A stretch of 64,000 bases of DNA. It comes from an archaeon SCG-AAA382B04. Lineage in GTDB: Archaea; Halobacteriota; Methanonatronarchaeia; Methanonatronarchaeales; Methanonatronarchaeaceae. Where the stretch lies: positions 62,001 to 126,000 of the forward strand of contig PZKD01000100.1 in assembly GCA_003034855.1 (NCBI GenBank), written 5' to 3'. Positions within the stretch are counted from its first letter, which is position 1, and every line of letters begins with the position of its first letter. Position numbers and translations under genes: made by a program. Shown in pieces: positions 19,036 to 28,484 of this stretch. Under the pieces are notes generated by a model. That model saw only the letters and a list, made by a program, of their open reading frames with translations. It searched no databases and was not told where the DNA came from.

Positions 19036-19644
19036 TTAATCAAATAATATTCGATTGATTTGTTTTCTTAGTTGACTCCTTTTTAGTTCGACAATGCTTT
19101 CTAGTCTTTTGTCAATCGAAGCTGTTTTTTCTGAATTCTTTATAATAAGTCCTTTTTGGTCTAGTTCCTCTTCCTCTATCACTAGCTCGATTTCTTGTTC
19201 GATTTCTTGTTTTATTTGCTTCTTCTCTTTTTCTAGAATCTCTTTCCCTACTTCATCGGATTGAACTATTATTTTGTTGTCTTTTATTTCCTTTACCGAG
19301 TCTTTGATTATCTTTTTAAGTGCTTTTCTGTAGTCTTCTTTGTTAATTTCGCTTAGCTTTTGTTTAACTTCCCTTAAAGCTTCTTTTATTAGCTCCTCTC
19401 TAGCTTCAAGTTTGTATTTTCTTCCTTCTAGTTTTGCACTTGATATTATTCTTCCTTTTTCTCTCTTAAGTTCTCTTTTTCCTTTATTTTTTATTTCTTG
19501 TTCTTTTTCTTCAGCTTTTTTTTGTGCTTCTTTTTTTATTCTCTCTGCTTCTTCTTTTGCTTCTTCGAGTATTTTGTTTGCTTGTTCTTCACCATCCTTT
19601 TTTATTTTTTGGATTATTTTGTTTACTCTTTCCTCTGTTGCCAT
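19036..19644 (-). CDS. atpE: A-type ATP synthase subunit E (peripheral stalk)
   Basis: 202 residues: a long Lys/Glu-rich coiled coil (about 1-100) that pairs with subunit H to form the peripheral stalk, then a globular C-terminal domain that binds the top of the A3B3 head. It follows the 76-residue K subunit by 17 bases. The composition and the LRKQINRILF-like end fit the family. No irregularity. Confidence 0.9.
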   Translation of the reverse strand: MATEERVNKIIQKIKKDGEEQANKILEEAKEEAERIKKEAQKKAEEKEQEIKNKGKRELKREKGRIISSAKLEGRKYKLEAREELIKEALREVKQKLSEINKEDYRKALKKIIKDSVKEIKDNKIIVQSDEVGKEILEKEKKQIKQEIEQEIELVIEEEELDQKGLIIKNSEKTASIDKRLESIVELKRSQLRKQINRILFD

Positions 19645-19661
19645 ACTGTCCCTCTAATTCA

Positions 19662-19892
19662 TCAACCGGCTAGTATAAACATTAGCATGAATGCTATTAC
19701 TAGGCCATAAATTGCTTGTGTCTCTGGTAATACGCCAAAAACAATTGCTTGACCAAAAAAGTCTGGGTCCTCTGCAGTAGCTCCAACTGCACTTGAACAA
19801 GCTATTCCTTGACCTATACCTGATCCTAGTCCTGCAAGTCCTATTGAGAGGCCTGCGCCAATCGCTATTATCCCTAATCCTATATCAACCAT
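19662..19892 (-). CDS. atpK: A-type ATP synthase subunit K, single-hairpin c subunit with ion-binding Glu
   Basis: 76 residues, two helices, a classic 8 kDa proteolipid. Helix 1 contains GSGIGQG with Gln28; helix 2 contains LPETQAIYGL with Glu57, the carboxylate that carries the coupling ion. The Gln in helix 1 and the ETQ/Tyr set in helix 2 resemble sodium-binding rotors, so Na+ specificity is possible (inference). It is the only c-type subunit here that keeps the carboxylate; the neighbouring large K subunit has Gln at every equivalent site. 21 bases separate the two. Confidence 0.93.
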   Translation of the reverse strand: MVDIGLGIIAIGAGLSIGLAGLGSGIGQGIACSSAVGATAEDPDFFGQAIVFGVLPETQAIYGLVIAFMLMFILAG

Positions 19893-19913
19893 TTTTTATT
19901 AACCTCCTCAAAT

Positions 19914-20618
19914 CTAAATTACAAACATTAACATGAAAGATATAACTAATCCATATACAGCTTGAGTTTGGGGCAATACACTAATTGCTAATCCATAACC
20001 AAACATGTCACTATCTACCTTGGTTGCTCCTGCTGCTGCTGCTGAAGCTGCTCCATTACCCACTCCTGAACCCAAACCAGCCAAACCCACTGCTAAACCA
20101 GCACCTACGGCTATTAGGCCTTTTCCCAATGTTAAGCTTTCACCTGTGAATGTGAAGAGTAACATGAAAGAAACCACTAACCCAAATATAGCTTGGGTTT
20201 GTGGGATAACTGAAAACACCAATCCACTTCCAAAAAAAGATCTATCTTCTTTAGTTGCCTTACTTGCTGCTGCTGAAGCTGTTCCATTACCCACTCCTGA
20301 ACCCAAACCAGCCAAACCCACTGCTAAACCAGCACCTATTGCAACTAAGCCACTACTTATAGATATACCGGGTTCAGCAAACGTAAATAAGAGCATAAAA
20401 GAAACTACTAATCCAAATATTGCTTGGGTTTGTGGTAAGACTGAAAACACCAATCCAACACCAAAGAAAGATGGATCTTCTTTTGTAGATACAGATGATT
20501 GGCCTGATGCTTTACCTGTTCCAAAAACCGATCCTAAGCCAGCTAACCCTATAGCTAACCCAGCTCCAATTGCCACCAAAACGTATCCATTTAATGCTGA
20601 AAGTAGCTCTTGAATCAT
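19914..20618 (-). CDS. atpK: A-type ATP synthase subunit K, triplicated, no ion-binding carboxylate
   Basis: 234 residues: three tandem hairpins of about 78 residues, each helix 1 (VAIGAGLAVGLAGLGS) and helix 2 ending in P-Q-T-Q-A-(I/V)-(F/Y)-G-L-V. At the place of the ion-binding Glu there is Gln in all three (residues 63, 140, 217), and the helix-1 Gln is replaced by Thr or Asn. A 67-base DNA stretch is repeated almost exactly between hairpins 2 and 3, so the duplication or a gene conversion is recent. The gene lies between atpI and the short atpK, so both are expressed together and probably share one ring. Confidence 0.92.
   Translation of the reverse strand: MIQELLSALNGYVLVAIGAGLAIGLAGLGSVFGTGKASGQSSVSTKEDPSFFGVGLVFSVLPQTQAIFGLVVSFMLLFTFAEPGISISSGLVAIGAGLAVGLAGLGSGVGNGTASAAASKATKEDRSFFGSGLVFSVIPQTQAIFGLVVSFMLLFTFTGESLTLGKGLIAVGAGLAVGLAGLGSGVGNGAASAAAAGATKVDSDMFGYGLAISVLPQTQAVYGLVISFMLMFVI
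20038..20106. repeat. Internal DNA repeat in large atpK, copy 1
   Basis: About 67 bases nearly identical (one mismatch by eye) to 20271-20338, one hairpin (234 bases) away. It encodes the helix-1 region of hairpin 3. DNA-level identity beyond what the protein needs points to recent duplication or gene conversion. Confidence 0.8.
20271..20338. repeat. Internal DNA repeat in large atpK, copy 2
   Basis: Partner of the copy at 20038-20106; encodes helix 1 of hairpin 2 in the triplicated c subunit. Confidence 0.8.
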
Positions 20619-20632
20619 TTCTTTACTTCCTA

Positions 20633-22654
20633 TCAGTCTCGAATATTCTTATTCATACTAAATGGCTCAAACTTTTTGCCCGTACCTGTATAAAATGTTC
20701 CAAAGAACTCAACATATTGTAATCTCATTGAGTGGATGAATGCACCTAAAGTTTGAAATGCATAATTACCTATGTGCCCTACTAGGAACAATGGAATTGA
20801 TAGTACATATAGGGCTGGGTGAAATCCTGGTAGAACTTGAAAGCTTAGTATGTTAACTATAGATGCTATACCCCCAGTAGCTACTGCCAGTGCTAATAGC
20901 CTAGCAAAAGAAACTATGTCTCCAAAAAACCCTGGTAATTCCATTATTGCTATTGGACCTGACAAATAGACGGTTGTCCCAAAAGCTGCTATTATTGACA
21001 AAACTGCTACTTGCCCCCATAAAACCGACATCGCTTGATTTATCCCTCCAGTGAAACTGCTAGAGCTTAATCCAGTCACCACTAATGGAGTTCCTGCTAT
21101 TAGAACTACTAGCCAAGTTAATTGTTCTTCTACAGCTGTTTCGAGTTTCCCCCTAGTTATGTTTTGGATTATTCCAATCACTAATCCAAGTCCAAGATAA
21201 AATACTCCAATCAATAATGATAATACCAATATATCAACAGCGTCTTCTGTAAGTGGACTCACCCATGGATACCAGTTGCTTGATAATATTGGTATTTGCT
21301 CCACGAATAAGTTGCCTAAGATTCCTCCAGTCACCAACCCCCAGATTATTGCTGAAAGGCCACCACTTACTAATAGGATTGTGCCTAAATCTTTAATTTG
21401 TTTAGAGGCTTTTGCCGGACCTCTTAATAATACTGCACCTAGTGCTAGGTTAATTATCCCATATCCTGTATCTGTTAGGCATAGTCCTACGAATAAAACA
21501 AATGTTATTGCAAAAACTGGAGTTGGATCTATTTCGTCATACCCTGGCAAATTAAACATTTCTACAAGAGTCTCGAATGGTTGGAATATTTTTGGATTAT
21601 TCAATTCTGTTGGAACATCATCTGAATCTCGTGGTTCTTTAACCTCATAAAAAGCGTATCCATCTGTTTTTTCATTAATTATTTGATCTATTTTTTGTGT
21701 TTTGTCAGATGGAACCCATCCTTCTAGTATTGATGTTTCTTTTGTTTTTGTGAAATTGTTTTGTATTTCTGCTCTTTCTTTCTCTATTTCTAATCTATTC
21801 TGAAGTTCTTTTACTTTTTTAAGATACCTTTGTTTTATTTCTCGTATTTGTTCTTTTATTTTTTCTTTTTCTTTATCTAATTCTTTTAGTCTACTTTTTG
21901 ATTCTTCAATTGCTTTTTTAGGTGATGAATCCACCCATTCTGGCGGCATAAATCTCCATTTAGAATAATCTCTTAGTTTCTGCTCTATATTTTGTTTTGA
22001 TTCTTTCAATCCGAATAACACAAAAACTGAGTTTTCTTCATCTATTGTATATGATTCAAATATATAATAATCTGATAACTCATTTAATTCCTGATCTAAA
22101 CCTTCTATTTTCTCGTTTGATATTTTTCCTAGAGTTGAAAAACTAAATTCTGTTTCTTCTATATGTCTTAATGGAATATCTATATTTTTATAATCTCTAA
22201 TTTGATCCATAAAAGAATGCATATTGGTTTTTTCTGATTCTATATCACTTAATTTCTTATTTAACGGATCTAATTTTTCTTCTAATTTATCTAAAAGATT
22301 ATCTCCTTCATCTATAACTTTATCTAATTTTCCTTCCTTTTTACCATACTCTTCTCCAATTTCAGGGTTTAGAAAGCTCTTGATTTTTTCAATTCTAGAT
22401 ACTTCTTCTGTTTCTCTAGCTTTCTTAAAGGTATCTAGAAATTTATTTATTCTTAATATTAAAGACGTTATTTCAGATAATTCCTCAACTCGTTCTCCAG
22501 AATCTAGGTATTGATTCCATTGAGGGTTATCCAACCTTTTTGTCATGTCTTCTATTTCTACAATCCCCTCTTGTTGCAATCCTTCAATTAATTGATATTT
22601 ATTTTCATCTAATGTAACCAATCTGAGTTTTTTCATTTCTTTGGGCCGAAACAT
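20633..22654 (-). CDS. atpI: A-type ATP synthase subunit I (stator a subunit)
   Basis: 673 residues: an N-terminal cytoplasmic half rich in coiled coil (about 1-330) that anchors the peripheral stalks, and a C-terminal half with seven to eight membrane helices (from about residue 370) that forms the ion half-channels. Conserved pieces include PTPVFAITFVLFVGLCLTD and the GDIVSFARLLALAVATGGIA helix, whose Arg faces the c-ring carboxylate. It lies between atpH and the large atpK. Normal length. Confidence 0.93.
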   Translation of the reverse strand: MFRPKEMKKLRLVTLDENKYQLIEGLQQEGIVEIEDMTKRLDNPQWNQYLDSGERVEELSEITSLILRINKFLDTFKKARETEEVSRIEKIKSFLNPEIGEEYGKKEGKLDKVIDEGDNLLDKLEEKLDPLNKKLSDIESEKTNMHSFMDQIRDYKNIDIPLRHIEETEFSFSTLGKISNEKIEGLDQELNELSDYYIFESYTIDEENSVFVLFGLKESKQNIEQKLRDYSKWRFMPPEWVDSSPKKAIEESKSRLKELDKEKEKIKEQIREIKQRYLKKVKELQNRLEIEKERAEIQNNFTKTKETSILEGWVPSDKTQKIDQIINEKTDGYAFYEVKEPRDSDDVPTELNNPKIFQPFETLVEMFNLPGYDEIDPTPVFAITFVLFVGLCLTDTGYGIINLALGAVLLRGPAKASKQIKDLGTILLVSGGLSAIIWGLVTGGILGNLFVEQIPILSSNWYPWVSPLTEDAVDILVLSLLIGVFYLGLGLVIGIIQNITRGKLETAVEEQLTWLVVLIAGTPLVVTGLSSSSFTGGINQAMSVLWGQVAVLSIIAAFGTTVYLSGPIAIMELPGFFGDIVSFARLLALAVATGGIASIVNILSFQVLPGFHPALYVLSIPLFLVGHIGNYAFQTLGAFIHSMRLQYVEFFGTFYTGTGKKFEPFSMNKNIRD

Positions 22655-22656
22655 CT

Positions 22657-22971
22657 CTATTCTCCTATAACAGATTTATAAACTTCGTCAATTGCTTTTT
22701 CTAGTTTCTCTTCTCCTTCCTCTTTTATTTCTCTTGCTTCTTTTTTGCTATTGTTGAGTATCTCATCAGCTTTTTTTTTTGCTCTTTCCTTTTCTTTTTT
22801 TATTTCCTCTTCTACTTCCTCTCCAGCCTTCTCCTTTGCTTTTTCTATTATTTCCTCTGCCTCTCTTTCGGCATCACTAATTATTGTTTCTGCTTCACTT
22901 TTGGATTCCCTAATTTTATTTTCAGCTTGATTTTCAGTTTTCTTTATTTCGTCTATTTTTTCGCGAATCAT
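22657..22971 (-). CDS. atpH: A-type ATP synthase subunit H (peripheral stalk)
   Basis: 104 residues, almost entirely a charged right-handed-type coiled coil (EKAKEKAGEEVEEEIKKEKE) that pairs with subunit E as peripheral stalk. It opens the ATP synthase gene order. The upstream neighbour on the same strand is the last Mrp antiporter gene, only 36 bases away, with a GAGAGGAGA-type ribosome-binding site in between and no room for a long promoter. Confidence 0.85.
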   Translation of the reverse strand: MIREKIDEIKKTENQAENKIRESKSEAETIISDAEREAEEIIEKAKEKAGEEVEEEIKKEKERAKKKADEILNNSKKEAREIKEEGEEKLEKAIDEVYKSVIGE

Positions 22972-23007
22972 TCTTTTCTCCTCTCTATCTTATATGTATC
23001 CAAAAGA

Positions 23008-25410
23008 TTACAAGAGTTCGTAAACCATGTAAACAGCTAACATTAATGCTACTAGGAACATCGCAAATCCCATTGAACCAATCTTCGGTGTGACAGTGAT
23101 TTTTTCTTTTTGAATTCTTTTAACTTCTTGTTTTACAGTATAATTAACTTTTTCGGGCCCATATTTTAAAGATTGATAAACCATCTTAAGGAAAGCATAT
23201 GGATAAAGGAAGACTGTTAAAACTCTTTTAACAACAGTATTGAATAAGAAAGTAGCTAATAGTATGAGGAATTGGACAGGGTTTCTGACTAATAGTTCTT
23301 TACTTAACTCACTCATTTTTTTGCCCATTAAAACTGTTTCTTCTCCTGATTTTTCAGAAGCTCCTAGGATTTTTTTGGAACCTTCTTTGTATTTTTCGTC
23401 TATTTTTTCATCTACTTCACTAGACTTATTTGCCATTTTAAGGAAAGCTTCAGCTCCTTTTTCATAGCCTTTATTCATCTTTTCATCGGCTTTTGTAGAC
23501 TTATTTGCTAGTTTTAAGAACGCATTGGATGCCTTTACATATCCTTCCTGAACTTCGTCTTCCGATTTTAATACTGGTCCTTTACAGAATTTTATGAAAT
23601 TTCTAGATGTGCTAACAAATAATGAGTTTATAGCTCTATCCAAAATAGAAATTGGTTTTCTACAGATCCATAAAAATCCATTTGAAATTTTTTGATAAAT
23701 CATTATAGTGCTAAATGCCTTTGGCCAGCTTTTATCCAGAAGGTTGTAATGATAAGCATATATAAAGACAATTAGGCCTATCAATATCGATTTGGAAATC
23801 GAGATTAGGTTAGCTAGTGAAAAGAAATTTATTTCTGCTAGGTGTTCTATTTGGTGAAGGTTTATTGCTTCTAAGTGGAGGCTTGGAAGAACTAAGGAAT
23901 TAAGTAAGACCTTTGGGAAGAGCCCAACAAAAACTATTATTGAAACAAAAATGGCCATTGGAATAATCATGAGTTTGGGTGCTTTCTTGACCTTATCTGG
24001 ATATTTTTTCTCCCCAAAAAAGGTGAATCCTATAAATTTTAGGTAATAAGCTAATGTTCCTCCTCCAGTAATTGTAAATAATATCTCAGCAAGGTGGAGA
24101 GATGTATTATGAGTTGCATGAAAAGCCTCTAGGATTGAGTGATGTATCAATATTTTACTTATGTATCCATTGAAGAAAGGGATTCCTGCAATTCCTGCTG
24201 CTGCTATTATCGCTATTATTGTAGTATACGGCATTTCTTGCCATAAACCTCCTAGTTTACTCATCTTCATTTCTCCCGTCTGAAGATAGACCACTCCTGC
24301 CACCATGAATAAAGTCGTTTTAAACATTGCATGGTTAAACACATGATAAAGAGCTCCTGAGTAGCCATATCCTCCCTCATACCCTAAGTAAGCTGCTGCA
24401 CCTATCCCTAGAGTTATGTATCCTACCTGGCTAATAGTACTGTACGCCAACAATCTCTTCATATTATCTTGTAACAGGGCGAGAACCCAACCTATAAATG
24501 CGGTGATTATTCCTATCCAGATAACCCAATAACCGATGTCTCCTAGGGACCACACATACTCAGTGGCGTGAGCAATTTCCTGTGGTGTGAATAATCTTCC
24601 AGTGGTTCTAAATATTCCAAATATACCGGCTTTAACCATTATTCCTGAAAGAAGAGCTGAGGCTGGTGTAGGAGCTACTGGATGGGCTTTTGGCAACCAG
24701 ATGTGGACAGGGAAAATTCCTGCCTTAACTCCAAAACCAATTATCATAAGTCCCGCTATTAAGAACCTAAGATCTCCTACTTCTTTAAGTGCCTCAAGTT
24801 GAGGTGCATAAGAGAGGCTTCCGATTTGACTATAAAATAGGAATATCCCCAATAATAGTGAGAGCCCTCCTAATACGCCTATATAAAAGTATGTTTTCCC
24901 TGCCTTCATTGCCTGTTTTGTTTCCTCATGAACAACTAGTATTAAGGAAAAAACTGCAAGCAATTCAAAGAATATATAAATAGAAAATAGATCTCCTCCA
25001 AAAACCACGCCTAAGTTAGCTGTTAATGTTAATAATAAGAAAAAATAGAATCTACCTAAGGCATGTTCTTCTTCCATGTATTTTATTGAATAAATTGTGA
25101 CCAACATCCAAGCAAGAGATGTTACAAATGCAAAAATGAAACCAAAGCTATCTAAATAAAATTTCACCGGAAACAATGTTGAGGAAGAGGTTAAGGAATA
25201 TTCTATTATCTTTCCGTTTGAAATGTATTGGTATTGTAGAGCTGTTATTAGAAAAACTATTGCTGTTGTAATTGACGCAATATATCCTCCGTATTCCTCG
25301 TTAATATATTTAGAAGCTGTATATGAAATTATTGCTCCCGGTATTGGTAATAATACAGCTATTGCTGGTAAAATGGTATGTATTATTTGTATTGATGCTG
25401 TTTCCGACAT
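23008..25410 (-). CDS. NuoL/MrpA-type antiporter subunit with long C-terminal extension
   Basis: 800 residues. Residues about 1-520 are a proton/sodium-conducting antiporter module with some 14 helices; FFELLAVFSLILVVHEE contains the conserved Glu and PVHIWLPKAHPVAPTPASALLSG the second signature. A long C-terminal part follows: a helix near 540, then a soluble stretch with three repeats of about 24 residues built on F-L-K-(L/M)-A-N-K-S, then two more membrane helices (about 690-715 and 780-798). The extension resembles the lateral arm idea of NuoL but is not a family I recognise. Last gene of the Mrp set. Confidence 0.85.
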   Translation of the reverse strand: MSETASIQIIHTILPAIAVLLPIPGAIISYTASKYINEEYGGYIASITTAIVFLITALQYQYISNGKIIEYSLTSSSTLFPVKFYLDSFGFIFAFVTSLAWMLVTIYSIKYMEEEHALGRFYFFLLLTLTANLGVVFGGDLFSIYIFFELLAVFSLILVVHEETKQAMKAGKTYFYIGVLGGLSLLLGIFLFYSQIGSLSYAPQLEALKEVGDLRFLIAGLMIIGFGVKAGIFPVHIWLPKAHPVAPTPASALLSGIMVKAGIFGIFRTTGRLFTPQEIAHATEYVWSLGDIGYWVIWIGIITAFIGWVLALLQDNMKRLLAYSTISQVGYITLGIGAAAYLGYEGGYGYSGALYHVFNHAMFKTTLFMVAGVVYLQTGEMKMSKLGGLWQEMPYTTIIAIIAAAGIAGIPFFNGYISKILIHHSILEAFHATHNTSLHLAEILFTITGGGTLAYYLKFIGFTFFGEKKYPDKVKKAPKLMIIPMAIFVSIIVFVGLFPKVLLNSLVLPSLHLEAINLHQIEHLAEINFFSLANLISISKSILIGLIVFIYAYHYNLLDKSWPKAFSTIMIYQKISNGFLWICRKPISILDRAINSLFVSTSRNFIKFCKGPVLKSEDEVQEGYVKASNAFLKLANKSTKADEKMNKGYEKGAEAFLKMANKSSEVDEKIDEKYKEGSKKILGASEKSGEETVLMGKKMSELSKELLVRNPVQFLILLATFLFNTVVKRVLTVFLYPYAFLKMVYQSLKYGPEKVNYTVKQEVKRIQKEKITVTPKIGSMGFAMFLVALMLAVYMVYELL

Positions 25411-25415
25411 TATAC

Positions 25416-26897
25416 TTATCCTCCTAAGAACAGTCTAACTGCTCTAAATGCTAATTCGAGTGGTGTGTATGGAAACCTTGGGAATAACCCAAGAACTATC
25501 GTTCCGAAAGAAGCAAAAACCATGGGAATCATTAGCCATAAAGAAACTTTTGGTCTACGTTTTACTTCAGGTTCTTTAAAGAATGCCTTATAAATTATTG
25601 GCCAAAATACTGCAACATTTAAAAGTGCACTGGCTAGTAAAACACCTACAAAAACTGGATGAGGAGATTGAATAGCTCCTAGAGCTAGATACCATTTTGA
25701 GATAAACCCGACTAATGGTGGTGTTCCAGTTAGGGCTATAGCACCAATTGAGAATACTAATGTTGATATGGGCATTCTTTTTCCTATCCCATCCATCTCG
25801 CTAATGTATTCTTTTCCTGTGGCTACAAAAACCGTTCCCGCAAAGAAGAACATTCCTATTTTCATAAAAGCATGGTTAGCTATATGGACCATTGAACCAG
25901 TTACTCCAAATTCTGTTAATAAACCAGCACCTAATACTATATAAGACAATTCGTTTATAGTTGAATAAGCTAATCTCGCTTTTAAATGATCCTTAGTAAG
26001 AGCTATTAACATTGAAATAATTATAGTGATAGATGCCACTATCACAAGGGGTAAACCCAATCCTAGATCACCCATTAATTCAATTCCATATACATTATTC
26101 ACAACTCTTATTATGCCAAATGTTCCAGCTTTTACTACAGCTACACAATGTAATAATGCCGATACTGGGGTTGGAGCAACCATGACTGATGGTAACCAGC
26201 TATGAAGTGGCATTATAGCTGCCTTAACACCAAAACCGATGATAAAAGTTGCAAATAATAATTTAAGAAGTAGTGGAGAAGCCATTGAGGCTGATAATAA
26301 ACCTGTGTTTGCAAAATTCAGGGTTCCTGCAATATCATAAGTTAGAACAAGGCTAAATAGTATAAATATCCCTCCCGTTAGGGTGTAAGCCAAGTATTTT
26401 CTACCTGCTGCTAGTGATTCTTCATCTTCGTCATGAATTACTAAGGGGTATGTTGCTACAGTTAAAATCTCATAAAATACGAACAAGGTAAATAGATTAG
26501 CTGAATTTGCAATACCAATAGTGGCTCCTATACATGCTGCAAAAGCAGCGTAATACCTTGTTTGTTTATGTTCATGCAATCCTCTCATGTAGCCAATCGA
26601 AAACATAGTGGTAACTATCCACAACATAGAAGAGAGTGTTGAAAAGAAGAGTGAGAAAGGATCAGCCATAAAGGAGAGAGAAATACCTGGAAGTAGTTCA
26701 GGAGTTGTAAAAAGATATTTACCTCCCTCATAAACTAAAGGAAATAGACTAATTAATATTAAAAACTTACTAATAGCTGCTCCAAACGTAATGCCTTCTC
26801 GTATATCTCTATTTTTCTCTCCAACAATCAATATTACTACACATGCAATAAACCCTACTAAAACCGCTAAGAGAGGTCTTATATCTGTAGCTGGCAT
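25416..26897 (-). CDS. mrpD: MrpD-type antiporter subunit (third copy)
   Basis: 493 residues, about 14 membrane helices, member of the NuoL/M/N-MrpA/D antiporter fold. Key segments: FVFYEILTVATYPLVIHDEDEE with the channel Glu, MPLHSWLPSVMVAPTPVSALLHC, and AYSTINELSYIVLGAG with the broken-helix region. It lies five bases from the next gene and four from the previous one. Whether it exchanges Na+ for H+ alone or only within the full complex is unknown; Mrp complexes need all subunits. Confidence 0.88.
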   Translation of the reverse strand: MPATDIRPLLAVLVGFIACVVILIVGEKNRDIREGITFGAAISKFLILISLFPLVYEGGKYLFTTPELLPGISLSFMADPFSLFFSTLSSMLWIVTTMFSIGYMRGLHEHKQTRYYAAFAACIGATIGIANSANLFTLFVFYEILTVATYPLVIHDEDEESLAAGRKYLAYTLTGGIFILFSLVLTYDIAGTLNFANTGLLSASMASPLLLKLLFATFIIGFGVKAAIMPLHSWLPSVMVAPTPVSALLHCVAVVKAGTFGIIRVVNNVYGIELMGDLGLGLPLVIVASITIIISMLIALTKDHLKARLAYSTINELSYIVLGAGLLTEFGVTGSMVHIANHAFMKIGMFFFAGTVFVATGKEYISEMDGIGKRMPISTLVFSIGAIALTGTPPLVGFISKWYLALGAIQSPHPVFVGVLLASALLNVAVFWPIIYKAFFKEPEVKRRPKVSLWLMIPMVFASFGTIVLGLFPRFPYTPLELAFRAVRLFLGG

Positions 26898-26901
26898 GTT
26901 T

Positions 26902-28407
26902 TTAGAATCCCCCTAGTAATACTTCTGCTGCAGGTTCTGCAAATGAGAGAGGTATTTGTGGAAATATTCCAAAAATAATAATTCCACTTGCTAGTAAAAT
27001 TAACGGTGCGAGCATTATGATTGATGGATCCTGATTGGTTGTATCTCCATCTATAGGTTCTTCAAAAAAGGCGCTTCGAATAATTGGGAAATAATAAACT
27101 GCATCCATTATAGCGCTAAGTAAGAATATTCCCGCAAAACCAACTAAAATCGTTACACCGGCTTCTAGAGCACCAAGAACTAATATCCATTTACTGATAA
27201 AACCACAAAGCGGAGGTATTCCCATCATCGATAATGCTCCTATAGTGAAACATATCATCGTTATTGGCATCTTTTTGCCAATTCCTTTCAAATCCTCAAT
27301 CTCCCTTAAACCTGTTTTGTAGATTATAGCTCCAGCACATAAGAAAAGAACTCCTTTCATTAGACCATGGTTAAATATATGTAATATTGCTCCTGTTAAA
27401 CCATCTTTTGTTAAAAATGCAGCTCCAAGAACTACATATCCTATTTGGTTTATTGAGGAATAAGCTAATCTTCTTTTTATTTCTGTTTGACTTATGGCTA
27501 CTGCAGCTCCTAAGAAAATAGTTAAAACTCCAATACATGACAATACTATGTTTACTCCTAATTCTTGAACCAATTGTGGACCAAAGACATTATATATGGT
27601 TCTTATTATTCCATATGCTCCTGCTTTAATCATCACACCAGATAATAATGCAGATGCTGGTGAAGGAGCAATTGGATGAGCATCAGGTAACCAAATATGA
27701 ACAGGAACAAGCCCTGCTTTTGTTCCAAATCCAAAGATATAGGTAAAGAATAATATCGTCAAAGAAGTTTTTGGTGAAACTATCATGAATTTTTTGTAGA
27801 ATTCAGTAAAAATGGGAACTGAGGAAAAATCTAGTCTTCCAGTTCCTATATAGGTAAGAATTATTGACAAGAAAAGGAGCAATCCGAATCCTATACACAT
27901 AAATAAGTATTTCTTCCCAGCTACTAAAGCCTCTTCAGTTTCCTCATGAATTACTAAAACATACGAAACAACAGACATCAACTCAAAAAATATATAAAGT
28001 GCAAACAAGTTTTTTGCTAGCACAATTCCATACATGGATCCTCCTGTCAGCACCAAGAAAGAATAATATCTTTCTTTGGAATGCTCATCTGACATGTATT
28101 CAATCGAATAAATTGTGGCTAGTACCCAGACAAAGCTTGAAATTATAGCAACAATTTCACCAAAATATGAAACTTTGAATGAAATTGGAAGTGGTGCTGC
28201 TTGTTCTGAAACAACAATTGATTCCAATATTTTACCCGACAATACCTCCGGAGCCATTAATAAAATAGCTACAAAACTTATTGTCAATGAACCAACGGCT
28301 AAACCATCTCTTAGATAAGCAGAGCGCCTCCCAATTAGAAATATAAATGGTGAAATCGCTATGGGCAAAACAACCGCTATAGTTGGTAATAAAGAATGTG
28401 TTACCAT
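26902..28407 (-). CDS. mrpD: MrpD-type antiporter subunit (second copy)
   Basis: 501 residues, antiporter fold. FIFFELMSVVSYVLVIHEETEE carries the conserved Glu; PVHIWLPDAHPIAPSPASALLSG and AYSSINQIGYVVLGAAFL are the other signatures. A 77-base gap separates it from the first mrpD copy, the largest gap within the cluster, so an internal promoter is possible. Divergence from its neighbours suggests an old duplication rather than a recent one. Confidence 0.88.
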   Translation of the reverse strand: MVTHSLLPTIAVVLPIAISPFIFLIGRRSAYLRDGLAVGSLTISFVAILLMAPEVLSGKILESIVVSEQAAPLPISFKVSYFGEIVAIISSFVWVLATIYSIEYMSDEHSKERYYSFLVLTGGSMYGIVLAKNLFALYIFFELMSVVSYVLVIHEETEEALVAGKKYLFMCIGFGLLLFLSIILTYIGTGRLDFSSVPIFTEFYKKFMIVSPKTSLTILFFTYIFGFGTKAGLVPVHIWLPDAHPIAPSPASALLSGVMIKAGAYGIIRTIYNVFGPQLVQELGVNIVLSCIGVLTIFLGAAVAISQTEIKRRLAYSSINQIGYVVLGAAFLTKDGLTGAILHIFNHGLMKGVLFLCAGAIIYKTGLREIEDLKGIGKKMPITMICFTIGALSMMGIPPLCGFISKWILVLGALEAGVTILVGFAGIFLLSAIMDAVYYFPIIRSAFFEEPIDGDTTNQDPSIIMLAPLILLASGIIIFGIFPQIPLSFAEPAAEVLLGGF

Positions 28408-28484
28408 CTTTTTTATTCTCCCTTCACGTTGTTAAGTAAATCCATTTTAAATAACTCTTTTCTAATAAATTCATTCTTTTAGAT

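Noticed and set aside
19997-20613. Long plus-strand frame opposite the large atpK
   Set aside because: A mirror of the repetitive, Ala/Gly-rich proteolipid gene; Pro/Lys/Ala-rich product with no support.
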